Counted from the first letter of the stretch, positions 18,401 through 27,013 are shown. The stretch: 64,000 bases of DNA from Dehalococcoidales bacterium (GCA_030690265.1 JAUYHA010000177.1:154743-218742); one strand, 5' to 3'. A program made the numbers and translations. Notes: generated by a model from the letters alone, not told the origin.

Positions 18401-18542
18401 ACCACCTGCTCAGATCGTACAAGTACCGGTGCCGCAACCATCACCAATACCTTCAGGACTGCTCTGGGCAGTGATTGCCATTGGTGCGGTGCTGGTAATT
18501 GCCTTGATTGTCCTCATCGTTAGAACCCGGAGAGTTGCCTAA
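15411..18542 (+). CDS. BNR/Asp-box repeat surface protein, S-layer-like
   Basis: 1043 residues. A signal peptide is clear (MKNKISKILGVGLSLAMLLS, ending PASAG). The ectodomain holds Asp-box motifs that mark beta-propeller blades: KSTNGGATW, LSDDGGSDW, VSTDDGYAW, KSTDSGMTRW, KSTTGGAGW and FSKDGGLSF. Residues from about 770 form two fibronectin-like domains, each ending in YYWRVR. A proline-rich linker precedes one C-terminal membrane helix (LLWAVIAIGAVLVIALIVLI) with a basic tail. Dehalococcoides encodes an abundant BNR protein proposed to be its S-layer; I infer the same role. The sequence is very acidic and GC-rich in codon use, as in highly expressed genes. GAAAGG lies just before the ATG. 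A strong terminator follows. Confidence 0.85.
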   Translation: MKNKISKILGVGLSLAMLLSFLMPTIPASAGTLSWSGEGDVEDLIDTIDYVLGPADVDIVDMAVNGDVIYAVTNTTDNATFKSTNGGATWTSLVSSTDYPGGSSGAPVLVAVAPDNPDVVAIVTDEPEVWLSDDGGSDWDDLNITSSGSFAVATINDIDISPGSTYYVAVGGSTSSGAEMWTLKLAMAEIWEAESDDGTSAGSGNVTSTDEVYAVKFSPNFQTDKAIVAVSGDNSSTADPYLHLFRWKEDDLGRWNSEATAYDEMDDWADGLAIDTETSISGGMGKADIALPDTFLATEVFERLIVVAVAGATSGGGLNGFTDTIQNQWEDWAGNDLAVGIGSVAIHPDGKTIAGEYNDNVVYAFSKFTGTPEAERTNSLKGPGGANRTLVAWSGDTAVATTSGDESAFSVSTDDGYAWNDISMIDTVLSVLDDVAATADAKKYYLTSHDTSDGTGTYDTSVWLNDGSWTRVLSMVNRSDNDEAAFMVRLAPEDDAVVFVAAEDSQDMWKSTDSGMTRWRALTVDELTTIQDFVVESADVIYAIDTVGASKSTTGGAGWETKIGLDGVSGFMVTLAPNGDVLVGGSDGYVAFSKDGGLSFTKITDRTDNANVYVVADEKYAESNILFIAAGDEVEIGEADKNESWSSFEPDALNGTVSGIAFYKGVLWVLTDNTSDSDSKLWRSLNPYDPDTETLALWSRTLEEDVDLNGAQKPQGLKASFANSKGPKFWAIDAAADPEDQLSSVADPLALAGPTVSSPEDGSVVQVNTASGGAYNITFSWKRYSYSKVLNMDLEISSDKDFTALIVDTTVTDLDRDNVSLVVGPTADEEASFNPGQTYYWRVRHSAAQPTTQDADEWHWNSPWSKVGSFTVEDLAAAPFSIVTPASGANDVPIQPTLTWTPYEGAIHYEVALAEDPTFSILDFSYTADNTFFKVPATDELKYNTTYYWRVRGVTGPEAIVNKVLVVPAGPWEIGIFTTMAEPVVEEPTVIVQPGVTPPAQIVQVPVPQPSPIPSGLLWAVIAIGAVLVIALIVLIVRTRRVA

Positions 18543-18597
18543 ACCCTTCAGGGTGAACCTACCCGGTTCTGACTTGACAGATAATACTCGGCAAAAA

Positions 18598-18630
18598 GGG
18601 AGGTCGCTTACAAGCGACCTCCCTTCCTTA
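18598..18630 (+). terminator. Rho-independent terminator after the BNR gene
   Basis: GGGAGGTCGCTT and its exact reverse complement (18598-18609 and 18612-18623) form a long GC-rich hairpin followed by TTCCTTATTAT. Confidence 0.85.
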
Positions 18631-18639
18631 TTATGTAAC

Positions 18640-18904
18640 TGTCATTGCTTTGTCGTCCTTCGGCTGAAGGACGACAAAGCAATCTGGGCGGGGCAAAACC
18701 CATCCACCCGGATTGCCACGGGCTTCGCCCTCGCAATGACACCAAACGAAGGAGAGGTGAACCAAAGGCGTGGCAATCCAGAGGTTATTCCACAACTATC
18801 CTGTCATTGCGAGACCATTCCGATGAAGTCGGAAGGCGAAGCAATCTGGGCAGAGCGAAACCCCTCCACCCAGATTGCCACGGGCTTCGCCCTCGCAATG
18901 ACAC
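18640..18904. repeat. Two copies of a ~103-bp GCAATGACA-family repeat
   Basis: Copies at 18640-18741 and 18802-18904 share TGTCATTGC at one end, an internal GCAATCTGGGC, CCACCCRGATTGCCACGGGCTTCGCCC split by one variable base, and CTCGCAATGACAC at the other end. Each is itself an imperfect palindrome. They fill the gap between the terminator and the next gene. Confidence 0.8.
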
Positions 18905-18969
18905 CGGCAAGGATTGCCTTTAGCCCTCTTTAATATTAAGATATGGTCAGCTATCACTGGAGGTTGACT

Positions 18970-20550
18970 ATGCGACAGATTTCTACCCTGTGGAGAGCCA
19001 ATGCCATCGCCTTTATCAGCAGCTTTTGCGTTATGGTGATTGAGCTTATTGCTTCACGGATACTGGCTCCCTACATCGGCGTCTCACTATATACCTGGAC
19101 AAGCATTATCGGGGTTATTCTTGCCGGCATCGCCCTGGGCAACTACCTCGGCGGTAAAGTGGCGGACAGATACCCATCACCACTGGTGCTGGCAGCCATA
19201 TTCCTTGCCGGCAGCCTGATGACCATCGCCATCCTGCCCGCTACCAGGCAGTTTGCCTCTGCCGGCTGGTTCGGCAACCTGCCGGTAATGCTGAACTTCA
19301 CCCTGAAAACCTCCTTTATCTTCTTCCTGCCGGCTATTGTCCTCAGCATGGTTTCGCCCATGGTCATCAAGCTGACTTTGGCTGACCTGGACAAAACCGG
19401 GGGTATTGTCGGCACCATATACGCCTTCTCCACCGCCGGTGCCATCCTCGGCACTTTCATGACCGGCTTCTACTTCATCTTATGGTTCGGCACCAGGATG
19501 ATTGTCTGGCTGGTGGCAGCCGTTTTGCTCATCATGGGAATAATCGCCTGGTTCTCCTGGCGAATTCCGGACAGATGGCACCTTTCTTTGAAGAATCTCA
19601 TACTATGGACACTGATTGCGGTAATAACAGTAAGCTACATTTTTCTCTACCAGTCCAGAGAAGCCTGGCAGGGAAACTATACCAGGGAATCTAACTACTT
19701 CACTATTCAGGTAGTGAACCAGCCGGGAAATGTCAAAGTACTCTGGCTTGATAACCTGGACCACAGTTATCTCATCCCGGAAGAACCGACCACTCTGGTA
19801 TACGAATATTCCAGAGTCTTTGAGGAGATAGTAAGATACATTACTATGGGAAAGCCAGCGCCCAGAACCCTCCACCTGGGTGGTGGTGGGTATGCATTCC
19901 CCCGCTATATGGAGGCTATCTATCCCGGCAGTAGCAACGAAGTGGTGGAAATTGACCCGGCAGTAACGCAGGTGGCTCATGAGGAACTGGGATTGCCGCT
20001 GGAGACAAGCATCAAGACCTATAATCAGGACGCCCGCCTTTTCCTGATTCAGCGAAAGACAGGAGATAAATATGATATTATCATCGGGGATGTTTTTAAC
20101 GACTTCGCAACTCCCTATCACCTGACCACGCTGGAATTTAACCGGCTGGTAAAAGCCAATTTAGAGAAGGATGGTATTTATCTTATTCTTCTTAACGATT
20201 ACCCGAATAGCCGGTATACTCCATCTTTCATCTACACGCTCAAGCATGCCTTCGAATATGTCTATCTTTTTAGTGTAGGCGAGGGTTGGGCACAGAGAAA
20301 GGATAATACCCTACTTATAACCGGCTATGACCGTGTCATCGTTGCCACTGACCGCTCCATTGACCTTGCTGACTATAAAGAGTTCGTCACCGAAGGAGGA
20401 CAGAAGGTATCGGCTGGCTATCCCTTAAATGAAACGGACCTGGAGAAGTGGCTAACCGCAAGAGACCCCATTCTGCTCACCGACGACCGTGCCCCGACTG
20501 ATATCCTGATTTCACCGATTTTCCAGCAAACCAGGGTAATATCCAGGTAG
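18970..20550 (+). CDS. Membrane-fused spermidine synthase-like protein
   Basis: 526 residues from the ATG at 18970, which has GGAGG six bases upstream; an in-frame ATG nine codons earlier has none. The first ~230 residues hold about seven membrane helices (for example FCVMVIELIASRILAPYIGV). The rest is a class I methyltransferase-type fold like spermidine synthase: nucleotide loop LHLGGGGYAFPRYM, acidic VVEIDPAV, DARLF, and YDIIIGDVFNDF. The classical GGGDG is altered to GGGGY, so aminopropyltransferase activity is uncertain. It is convergent with the next gene and only distantly similar to it. Confidence 0.75.
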   Translation: MRQISTLWRANAIAFISSFCVMVIELIASRILAPYIGVSLYTWTSIIGVILAGIALGNYLGGKVADRYPSPLVLAAIFLAGSLMTIAILPATRQFASAGWFGNLPVMLNFTLKTSFIFFLPAIVLSMVSPMVIKLTLADLDKTGGIVGTIYAFSTAGAILGTFMTGFYFILWFGTRMIVWLVAAVLLIMGIIAWFSWRIPDRWHLSLKNLILWTLIAVITVSYIFLYQSREAWQGNYTRESNYFTIQVVNQPGNVKVLWLDNLDHSYLIPEEPTTLVYEYSRVFEEIVRYITMGKPAPRTLHLGGGGYAFPRYMEAIYPGSSNEVVEIDPAVTQVAHEELGLPLETSIKTYNQDARLFLIQRKTGDKYDIIIGDVFNDFATPYHLTTLEFNRLVKANLEKDGIYLILLNDYPNSRYTPSFIYTLKHAFEYVYLFSVGEGWAQRKDNTLLITGYDRVIVATDRSIDLADYKEFVTEGGQKVSAGYPLNETDLEKWLTARDPILLTDDRAPTDILISPIFQQTRVISR

Positions 20551-20574
20551 ATACCTGAGTGACAGGGGGAATGT

Positions 20575-22389
20575 CTAGGGCACCTTAACCATAAACAGAG
20601 ATTGACTCGGTAAAGTAGGGCGCATAATTGAGTTGACTTTGCTCCAATCCACTTCTTCTGGCACCAGAGTAATTTTGCTGGTGTCTACTATTTCTGGCAG
20701 ATAATATAAGACATCAAAGGCTGACCTGTACCTTGCCTCGTTCAAAACATACATCTCAATGCCGTAATCCCGGTACTCCATATTAATGGCACTAGCCTCG
20801 CTTTTCATCATAATAAACGGCATACGGGTCCACTCCCGCAGCATATGCCAGGATAGTCTATCTGCCATTCGCTTTTTCTCTCCTGTCTCTTCAGTAACCC
20901 CGAGTTTCTTATAGAACCTGGGATTATCCTGCTCCAGCCGTGATAGGTAAGGGACAATTGTCTTGAAGCCTGCCGCCTTAATGGTATTACTGTAAATTAG
21001 CCAGTCGCTTCTAGAGCCTCCTATCCTGCCGCCGGGGGCATCTAGAACGGCGAAGCCGTCCTTTTTCAAGCGTTTTCTCACGAATGAATAGAATTCCGTG
21101 CTGTATAACTTGGAAAGATTGTAATCATTAGGGGTGGGAAAATCCATGAATATGGCATCATACTTCTCCTCGGTTGTCCTTATGAAATAAAAAGCATCCG
21201 TCACCTTCACAGTTACCCTGGGGTCGCTGATAGAACCCCTGTTCATCCGCCTGATTAGCGGGTGAGTGGAAGCCACTTTAATCATTTCAGAGTCTATATC
21301 TACCTGGGTAATACTCTTTATCTCCGCATATTTTAAAAGCTCCCTGTTAAGCAGCCCGTCACCTCCCCCCAGCACCAGGACCTTCTCAGGCACCTTATTG
21401 GCTATTATCGGCACATGAGCAAAGTACTCGTGATAAATCTCTTCGTAAGAAGAATAAAACTGCCAGTCTCCATTTAAAAACAGGAGATAACCATTGGGAT
21501 AACCCGGGTCTGTTTCGAATTTCTTGCTGTAGCTGGCATAGACAAGCTGGGCGTCAGCATCGGCAGGATAGCTTACAATATCAATGTTCTGATACCGGGA
21601 ACGGTAACGCTCCACATCTGGCCATTTCTCCGCTTGTGAAAAGGCTGTTATCAGGTTCTCGCTCGACTTCCTTGCGTAGTAAAATTTCTTTAGAAAGTAC
21701 TGGTCGATACCTGAGGAAAGGGATAATGAGAGAACAAGAGCCAGTAATATGCTCACATTACCCAGTGAGAAAATGGCAAATAATTTTCTAGGCATTCCCC
21801 TCATATAAGTGAGTAAAACAAGGGCGGCTGAAACATTTAATATAGCCGTGGCAAAGCCAGTCCGCAAAACCCCCAGGTAAGGCAGCAAAACCAGGGCAAA
21901 GGTTATCCCGCCGGCTAATGAGCCGAAGTAATCAACTCCGAGGACAGAGTTAGCCGTCTTTTCTTTCTCCTCTTCTCTAATATGAATCAGGAGGGGCAGC
22001 TCAAAACCGCTGAGAAGACCGATGACGGCTATAACCCCATAGCTAAAGGTAAAGAACAGGATTAGCCCTATAGTTTTATACATATTCATCATCAAGTAAG
22101 CATAGAGCATATGGGAGAAGTATAAGAAGGCGACCGCCGCACCTCCCACCACACTTAACAGAATTTCCACCTTCCAGAGAGTCCCCATAGCCCGGGCCAA
22201 TCTTCTGTCCCCACAGAGGAAAGCCCCCAGCCCCAGAGAAGCCAGGTATAAGCCGATGGTGGTGCTATACCTCACCACACTGTTGCCGGTCATTAAAGTC
22301 AATGCCTGAGCCATTAAAAGCTCATAGACGATGCTACAGAAGGCGACAATAAAGGTGATAAGATAAATAATGCTTATTCTCTTCATCAT
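20575..22389 (-). CDS. Membrane-fused spermidine synthase (aminopropyltransferase-like)
   Basis: 604 residues. Residues 1-215 carry about seven membrane helices starting ISIIYLITFIVAFCSIVYEL. From about residue 330 the spermidine synthase fold follows with the classical VLVLGGGDGLLNREL loop, VDIDSEM, a DAFYFI motif and YDAIFMDFPTPND, the region that holds the catalytic Asp. In the soluble enzyme this domain transfers aminopropyl from decarboxylated AdoMet to a diamine. It lies downstream of speD, which makes that donor, about 150 bp away on the same strand. The membrane half is paralogous to the stand-alone protein at 22959-23630. The ATG has AGAGGA about ten bases upstream. Confidence 0.8.
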   Translation of the reverse strand: MMKRISIIYLITFIVAFCSIVYELLMAQALTLMTGNSVVRYSTTIGLYLASLGLGAFLCGDRRLARAMGTLWKVEILLSVVGGAAVAFLYFSHMLYAYLMMNMYKTIGLILFFTFSYGVIAVIGLLSGFELPLLIHIREEEKEKTANSVLGVDYFGSLAGGITFALVLLPYLGVLRTGFATAILNVSAALVLLTYMRGMPRKLFAIFSLGNVSILLALVLSLSLSSGIDQYFLKKFYYARKSSENLITAFSQAEKWPDVERYRSRYQNIDIVSYPADADAQLVYASYSKKFETDPGYPNGYLLFLNGDWQFYSSYEEIYHEYFAHVPIIANKVPEKVLVLGGGDGLLNRELLKYAEIKSITQVDIDSEMIKVASTHPLIRRMNRGSISDPRVTVKVTDAFYFIRTTEEKYDAIFMDFPTPNDYNLSKLYSTEFYSFVRKRLKKDGFAVLDAPGGRIGGSRSDWLIYSNTIKAAGFKTIVPYLSRLEQDNPRFYKKLGVTEETGEKKRMADRLSWHMLREWTRMPFIMMKSEASAINMEYRDYGIEMYVLNEARYRSAFDVLYYLPEIVDTSKITLVPEEVDWSKVNSIMRPTLPSQSLFMVKVP

Positions 22390-22450
22390 CAGGCGAAATC
22401 CTCTTTTACTAAGAGACTGTCAGGCTAAGCAATTGACTCTTTTCCCATTG

Positions 22451-22520
22451 TTCATTCCGGATTTGTTCCGGAATCCAGGTAGGGTGGCACGGCTGGATTC
22501 CCGCTTTCGCGGGAATGACA
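22451..22520. repeat. TCATTCCG...GGAATGACA palindromic repeat
   Basis: TTCATTCCGG, TTCCGGAATCCAGG, then CTGGATTCCCGC, TTTCGCGGGAATGACA. It closely matches 14615-14685. It separates speD from the downstream synthase gene. Confidence 0.75.
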
Positions 22521-22541
22521 CATTATTTACCTGACGCGACA

Positions 22542-22949
22542 CTAGAAACCTCTTGGTATTATGCGGTATCTGACTTGCTCAGCCTCAAACTTTTCCTTCA
22601 TAACCTCTATAGCTATGTAGGCATCCATCTCCTGGCCGCAGGTAAAAATGTCTGCGGCGGCATAGCTTTCCTCCGGCCAGGTATGTATGGCAACATGCGA
22701 CTCTTTTATTAAAAATACCCCGCTGACACCCTCCGGTTCAAACTGATGAAAGGCAACATCTACCAGACTGGTCTTCGATTTTCTAATAACCTCATCCATA
22801 ATTTGCTTCACATCTTTAACTTTCCTTAATTTATCCGGCGGGCAATTGATTAACTCGACCAGGAAATGGCTGCCAAATTCCCTGGTCAAGTCAGAATTAC
22901 TCTCTATGCGGGTAATAGATTCAGCCGGATTTATTTCCTTCATACTCAT
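22542..22949 (-). CDS. speD: S-adenosylmethionine decarboxylase proenzyme
   Basis: 135 residues, the size of the bacterial/archaeal class 1b enzyme. It makes decarboxylated AdoMet, the aminopropyl donor for spermidine. The self-cleavage site is visible as IKESHVAIHTWPE, with Ser84 expected to become the pyruvoyl group, and the downstream Cys in DIFTCGQEMD is in place. GGAGG lies four bases before the ATG. It is placed nine bases after the stand-alone membrane protein and upstream of the membrane-fused synthase, an order that supports a membrane-linked polyamine pathway. Confidence 0.93.
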   Translation of the reverse strand: MSMKEINPAESITRIESNSDLTREFGSHFLVELINCPPDKLRKVKDVKQIMDEVIRKSKTSLVDVAFHQFEPEGVSGVFLIKESHVAIHTWPEESYAAADIFTCGQEMDAYIAIEVMKEKFEAEQVRYRIIPRGF

Positions 22950-22958
22950 AACACCTCC

Positions 22959-23630
22959 TTACCCCGATAGATACTTTTCTATAAAAAAGGCCCCTATCGG
23001 ATGTGAAAATAGGACACCAACCAGCAAAACAAGCCCTAAAGCAAAGTTAGCCAGCAGCAAAAAGGGGAAACCTTTTCTCATTTCGGCGACTCCTTTGAAA
23101 AGCAAAAGCGATCCCCCGACAGCATTCAAAGAGCCGGTCAGAAAAGCAATTGTTAGCACGCCTATTTTGGGTAATAACAAAATGGGGAAAATCACCGTTC
23201 CTGACAGAGCCCCGATATAGTTTACTCCCAGGACTAAATTCGTGGTTCTTTCCTTTTCCTGACCCCTGATTTCAATGAGCAGCGGAATCTCAAAGCCGGT
23301 CAGAATACCAATGGCTATAATTAACGAATGACTCAAAATGAAAAAGAGGCTGGCAAAAGGACTTAGCATATCAAACAGGTGAAGATAAACTACGGAGAAA
23401 CCCCCAATGATACTCAGCAGAATTTCTATCTTGACAAGCGAGTTAACCGAATCTCTGAGTATTCTACCCCGGCATAAGAAAGCACCCACCCCCATGGAAG
23501 CGAGATACAAGCCGACCGTGGTACTGTATCTCAGCACAGTATCGCCCAGAAAAGCTGACAGGGACTGGGCCATTACCAGTTCATAGACAATGCTGCAATA
23601 CGCCAGTATGAAGGTAATAACATAGGTCAT
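22959..23630 (-). CDS. Stand-alone membrane domain related to the fused spermidine synthase
   Basis: 223 residues, about seven membrane helices. The N-terminus (YVITFILAYCSIVYELVMAQ) and the LRYSTTVGLYLASMGVGAFLC segment match the membrane half of the 604-residue protein at 20575-22389 nearly residue for residue. It ends where the synthase domain would begin (IEKYLSG-stop). It is either a functional membrane partner or a truncated paralog; the frame is intact and it is tightly followed by speD, which favours function. The ribosome-binding site is weak. Confidence 0.72.
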   Translation of the reverse strand: MTYVITFILAYCSIVYELVMAQSLSAFLGDTVLRYSTTVGLYLASMGVGAFLCRGRILRDSVNSLVKIEILLSIIGGFSVVYLHLFDMLSPFASLFFILSHSLIIAIGILTGFEIPLLIEIRGQEKERTTNLVLGVNYIGALSGTVIFPILLLPKIGVLTIAFLTGSLNAVGGSLLLFKGVAEMRKGFPFLLLANFALGLVLLVGVLFSHPIGAFFIEKYLSG

Positions 23631-23768
23631 CTATCCATATACCCGAATTCCTCACCTCAGATTCACCGCAGTATTTTAACTCGTTCCCACCGTAGTTGCT
23701 GTATCAGGTCTCTTTCCATAAACGGATTATAACACAAACAATTTCCCTTTGCTTACAGCCATTAAGGA

Positions 23769-23798
23769 TTGACTTCTAGCTTAAAGTCAGACTAAAAT
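23769..23798 (+). promoter_or_regulatory. Promoter placed for a leaderless mRNA
   Basis: TTGACT (23769-23774), 18-base spacer, TAAAAT (23793-23798). The expected start, about seven bases later, falls at 23804-23806, on or next to the ATG at 23806. No Shine-Dalgarno sequence precedes that ATG. Confidence 0.6.
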
Positions 23799-23805
23799 TC
23801 GCCAT

Positions 23806-26800
23806 ATGGCGAGAAGCAAATTTAATCCTGTGGCGAGAGCAATTGTTGCCACTCTAACCCTGATTCTGCTCTTTGCCCTGCCCGTCAAACCCTGGCAGAC
23901 GGGCCTGCCCGGCTCAATCTTCTCATCTCACCCGGCAGCAGCCAGTCCAGAGGAAGTCAAGTGGTCCAGAGTTAATATTCCTGATGAAGGCGAAGGTGGC
24001 AACTGGGCACTGGCTTCCGGCTCGGACATCAAGCACCTGGCCATGGCTAAAGATGGCACTCTTTACGCCACGCCAATCCATCGGGAACAGGCTACAACCC
24101 TGTTCAAGTCCACCGATGCAGGCTATAGCTGGTCAGCCAGCGGCCAGGTCAAGAATGAAATAGCGGCTCTAACCACCGCTCCTGACAATGCCGGTATTGT
24201 TTACTACGCCACCGGAGCCAATGTCTACAAATCGACTGATGCCGGTGCCAGTTTTGAATTATGGGGACGGGAAATAGGCGGGGCAGGCAGCACCAATATC
24301 ACCATTACCTCTCTAACCGTTACCAGGCAGGAGAGCCATTACCTGGTCGCCGTCGGCACCAAAGATAGCGATAGTTCCCAATACGGCGGCGTCTATACCC
24401 TGGAAGAAAGCGGGCTACTGCCCGGCTGGCAGGACAGCAACATCGGCAATTACGATGTCCTATCTCTCGCCTTCTCCCCGAACTTTGCCTCTGACCACCA
24501 GCTCATTGCCGTGGTAACCGATGAAAGTGACACCCTGGTTATCAGCCGTATTGGTGATGGTAACTGGGGCAGCGTTATCGCCAGCGCTACCATTGAAATG
24601 GCAGCCACTGGAGCGGTTATCGCTTTCCCTGATGATTACGATGGCGCCAGTGAAACTACCGCTTTCTTTATCGGTATTGACAGCGGAGTTGACCAGGGGG
24701 ATGTGTATCGAGTTAATCCGGGACGGAACCCTGACCCTTCCTCGGTTACTGACCTGGATATCGGTGATGATTATAACCTGATTAGCATTGACATCAGCGG
24801 GCTGGCAATCAGCGGGCCGACCGGGACAGCCATTTTGCTTGCCGGAGCGGCAGATAGCAGCCGGGTCTATATCAGCAGCGATAGCGGCAAGAGCTGGCAA
24901 AGAAGCCGCAAGGAGCCGATGGGAGAGTCAGTGACGATAGTTATCACCAGCCCCGATTTCACCAACGACCGGAGGGCCTACGCCGCTACCAGCGGCACGG
25001 AGAGCGGCTTTTCCTTCACCGATGACGGCGGGGTTACCTGGCACCAGACCGGCTTAATTGACACCCGGATTAGCAGTATCGTTGGCCTGGCAATACCGCC
25101 CGATTATCAGAGTGATGATACTCTCTTCCTGCTTACCTTTGACGGAACAAACCTGGAGTACAGCCTATGGCGGAGCCTGGAAGGAAAGACAAAATGGCAA
25201 AGGACGTTTACCAGCACTCCAAGTAGTGTGGACAGTATTAACCTGGCCGAGCTTCCTCCCGGCTACGGGAATGATAATCAGGTGGTATTCCTGGCCGGGA
25301 CCGGTTCTGGCAATCCGGCAATATGGAAATCAACCGATAATGGGCTGACTTTCTCTTACCGCAGCGCCCCTGCCTCCGTTGATGTATGGACACTGATTAA
25401 TGATAATAGCCTCTTTTTAGGCAGTTACAATGGCAGCGGCTCATTAGTCTACCGCACAGATGATGGCGGCTTTTCCTATTCCACCGGAGTACAGGTCGGC
25501 AGCCTGCCGCTGGAGTCTATCTCCCTCTCTCCAGACTATGAGCAGGACGGGGCAATACTGATAGGTAACAGCAGTGGCTGGGTCTACTATTCCAGTAATA
25601 ATGCTACCTCATTCGAGCCGCTGCCGCCGGACGCTGCTTCACCACCCCTAACCGGTGAAATAAGCGTTGCCTTCGACTCTGAGTTCGCCAGCAACAAGAC
25701 TGTTTATGCTGTCAGCAGTTCGGCAGATAAAGGTGTCTACCGCTTTATCATCAACAGGAGTACCGAATGGGAAAGAATAGACAGTACCCTGCCCGCTGGT
25801 GGCACACTCAGCCAGCTAGCGGTTTCAGGCGATGGCACCTTATATGCCACCAGCACCCAGTCGGTAGATACCACCAATGGGGAGGGTGGCATGGAGCGTT
25901 CGCTTAATCCGACATACTCTTTAGGCCCAACCTTCGAGACAGTAACCCGCGGGCTGGATGACGGGGCAGCTCTAAGCGGACTGTGGCTCCGGGACAATCA
26001 ATTATGGTCAATTGATACCCAGAACACCCGCCTGGTGACCTATGCCGATAGCCTGGCTCAGCCGATTACCCTCACTTCACCAACCGATAAAGCCCCCGGT
26101 ATAGATACCGAGAATGTTATCCTTAATTGGGAGACATTACCGGGAGCTACCGAGTATAAGTGGCAACTGGACTATGATACTGACTTCTCCGCCGTACCTG
26201 CGGATTTTGAGGCAGAGACAAAAGCAAGTTCAGCTCGTCTACCGGAACTCGAAATGGGCAGCACCTACTACTGGCGGGTAAGGGCTACCGAGCCGGTGTT
26301 AAGCCGGTGGTCAGCTAAACAGTCGTTTACCACCACTCTTGGCACTCTTGGCACCAGGGTCATCGCCCCCGAACTTTATTATCCCGAAGCCGGTGCCAGT
26401 GAGGTATCAGTTAAACCACTCTTTCAGTGGAGTGCTCTGACTGGAGCGGATAGCTACGAGTTGATGGTTTCTATTTACCCCTCTTTCTCCAATCCCACCA
26501 TCCTGAAAATCGATGATTATGCCTTACCGGCCACTGCCTGGCAAAGCAACATAAACCTGGACTACAATACCACCTACTACTGGAAGGTGAGAGCCATCAG
26601 CCCGAGTAGCTCCAGTGCCTGGAGTGCCGTTGGCATCTTCACCACCGAGCTGCCAGCAGTTAAACAGCCTTCACTACAGGAACCTCTTACAACTCCACCC
26701 TCACTTCCCCAATCACCACCTCCACCTTCTCCTCCATCCTCACCAACCCCGGCTCAGACAGTCTTTCCTGACTGGGCACTGTATCTGGGGGGAGCTCTGC

Positions 26801-26868
26801 TCCTGGTGATAGTGATTCTACTGGTGACCCTGCTGATGCTGGTGGCGACACTAAGACACCGCGATTAG
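23806..26868 (+). CDS. Second BNR/Asp-box surface protein
   Basis: 1020 residues, same architecture as the protein at 15411-18542: N-terminal signal peptide (ending near SSHPAAASP), Asp-box motifs (KSTDAGYSW, KSTDAGASF, ISSDSGKSW, FTDDGGVTW, KSTDNGLTF, RTDDGGFSY), two fibronectin-like domains ending in YYWRVR and YYWKVR, a proline-rich linker, and one C-terminal membrane helix (LYLGGALLLVIVILLVTLLM) with a short basic tail. It is a paralog rather than a copy; the DNA differs throughout. It is probably anchored in the cytoplasmic membrane with the propeller outside. No ribosome-binding site is present and the promoter overlaps the start region. Confidence 0.83.
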   Translation: MARSKFNPVARAIVATLTLILLFALPVKPWQTGLPGSIFSSHPAAASPEEVKWSRVNIPDEGEGGNWALASGSDIKHLAMAKDGTLYATPIHREQATTLFKSTDAGYSWSASGQVKNEIAALTTAPDNAGIVYYATGANVYKSTDAGASFELWGREIGGAGSTNITITSLTVTRQESHYLVAVGTKDSDSSQYGGVYTLEESGLLPGWQDSNIGNYDVLSLAFSPNFASDHQLIAVVTDESDTLVISRIGDGNWGSVIASATIEMAATGAVIAFPDDYDGASETTAFFIGIDSGVDQGDVYRVNPGRNPDPSSVTDLDIGDDYNLISIDISGLAISGPTGTAILLAGAADSSRVYISSDSGKSWQRSRKEPMGESVTIVITSPDFTNDRRAYAATSGTESGFSFTDDGGVTWHQTGLIDTRISSIVGLAIPPDYQSDDTLFLLTFDGTNLEYSLWRSLEGKTKWQRTFTSTPSSVDSINLAELPPGYGNDNQVVFLAGTGSGNPAIWKSTDNGLTFSYRSAPASVDVWTLINDNSLFLGSYNGSGSLVYRTDDGGFSYSTGVQVGSLPLESISLSPDYEQDGAILIGNSSGWVYYSSNNATSFEPLPPDAASPPLTGEISVAFDSEFASNKTVYAVSSSADKGVYRFIINRSTEWERIDSTLPAGGTLSQLAVSGDGTLYATSTQSVDTTNGEGGMERSLNPTYSLGPTFETVTRGLDDGAALSGLWLRDNQLWSIDTQNTRLVTYADSLAQPITLTSPTDKAPGIDTENVILNWETLPGATEYKWQLDYDTDFSAVPADFEAETKASSARLPELEMGSTYYWRVRATEPVLSRWSAKQSFTTTLGTLGTRVIAPELYYPEAGASEVSVKPLFQWSALTGADSYELMVSIYPSFSNPTILKIDDYALPATAWQSNINLDYNTTYYWKVRAISPSSSSAWSAVGIFTTELPAVKQPSLQEPLTTPPSLPQSPPPPSPPSSPTPAQTVFPDWALYLGGALLLVIVILLVTLLMLVATLRHRD

Positions 26869-26896
26869 TTGCTTAATGTAGTCAAATCCGTAATCC

Positions 26897-26926
26897 TTGC
26901 TTTCTTCACCCTTTTTAATCTAAAAT
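26897..26926 (+). promoter_or_regulatory. Probable tRNA-Ile promoter
   Basis: TTGCTT (26897-26902), 18-base spacer, TAAAAT (26921-26926). Predicted start is near 26933, seven bases before the tRNA. Confidence 0.5.
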
Positions 26927-26939
26927 TAAAGGCTGCTGG

Positions 26940-27013
26940 GGGCCATTAGCTCAGTTGGTTAGAGCACAGTCCTGATAAGACTGGGGTCTCTGGTTCGAAT
27001 CCAGAATGGCCCA
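26940..27013 (+). tRNA. tRNA-Ile (anticodon GAT)
   Basis: Acceptor GGGCCAT/ATGGCCC, D arm GCTC-AGTTGGTTA-GAGC, anticodon loop CTGATAA, T loop TTCGAAT, discriminator A. CCA is not encoded. It stands alone and not in an rRNA spacer. Confidence 0.95.

Noticed and set aside
17682..18437. 251-codon antisense frame in the first BNR gene
   Set aside because: Shadow of a strongly coding plus-strand region with clear Fn3-like domains.
18508..18933. 141-codon plus-strand frame after the first BNR gene
   Set aside because: It runs through the terminator and both copies of the ~103-bp repeat; the translation repeats itself accordingly.
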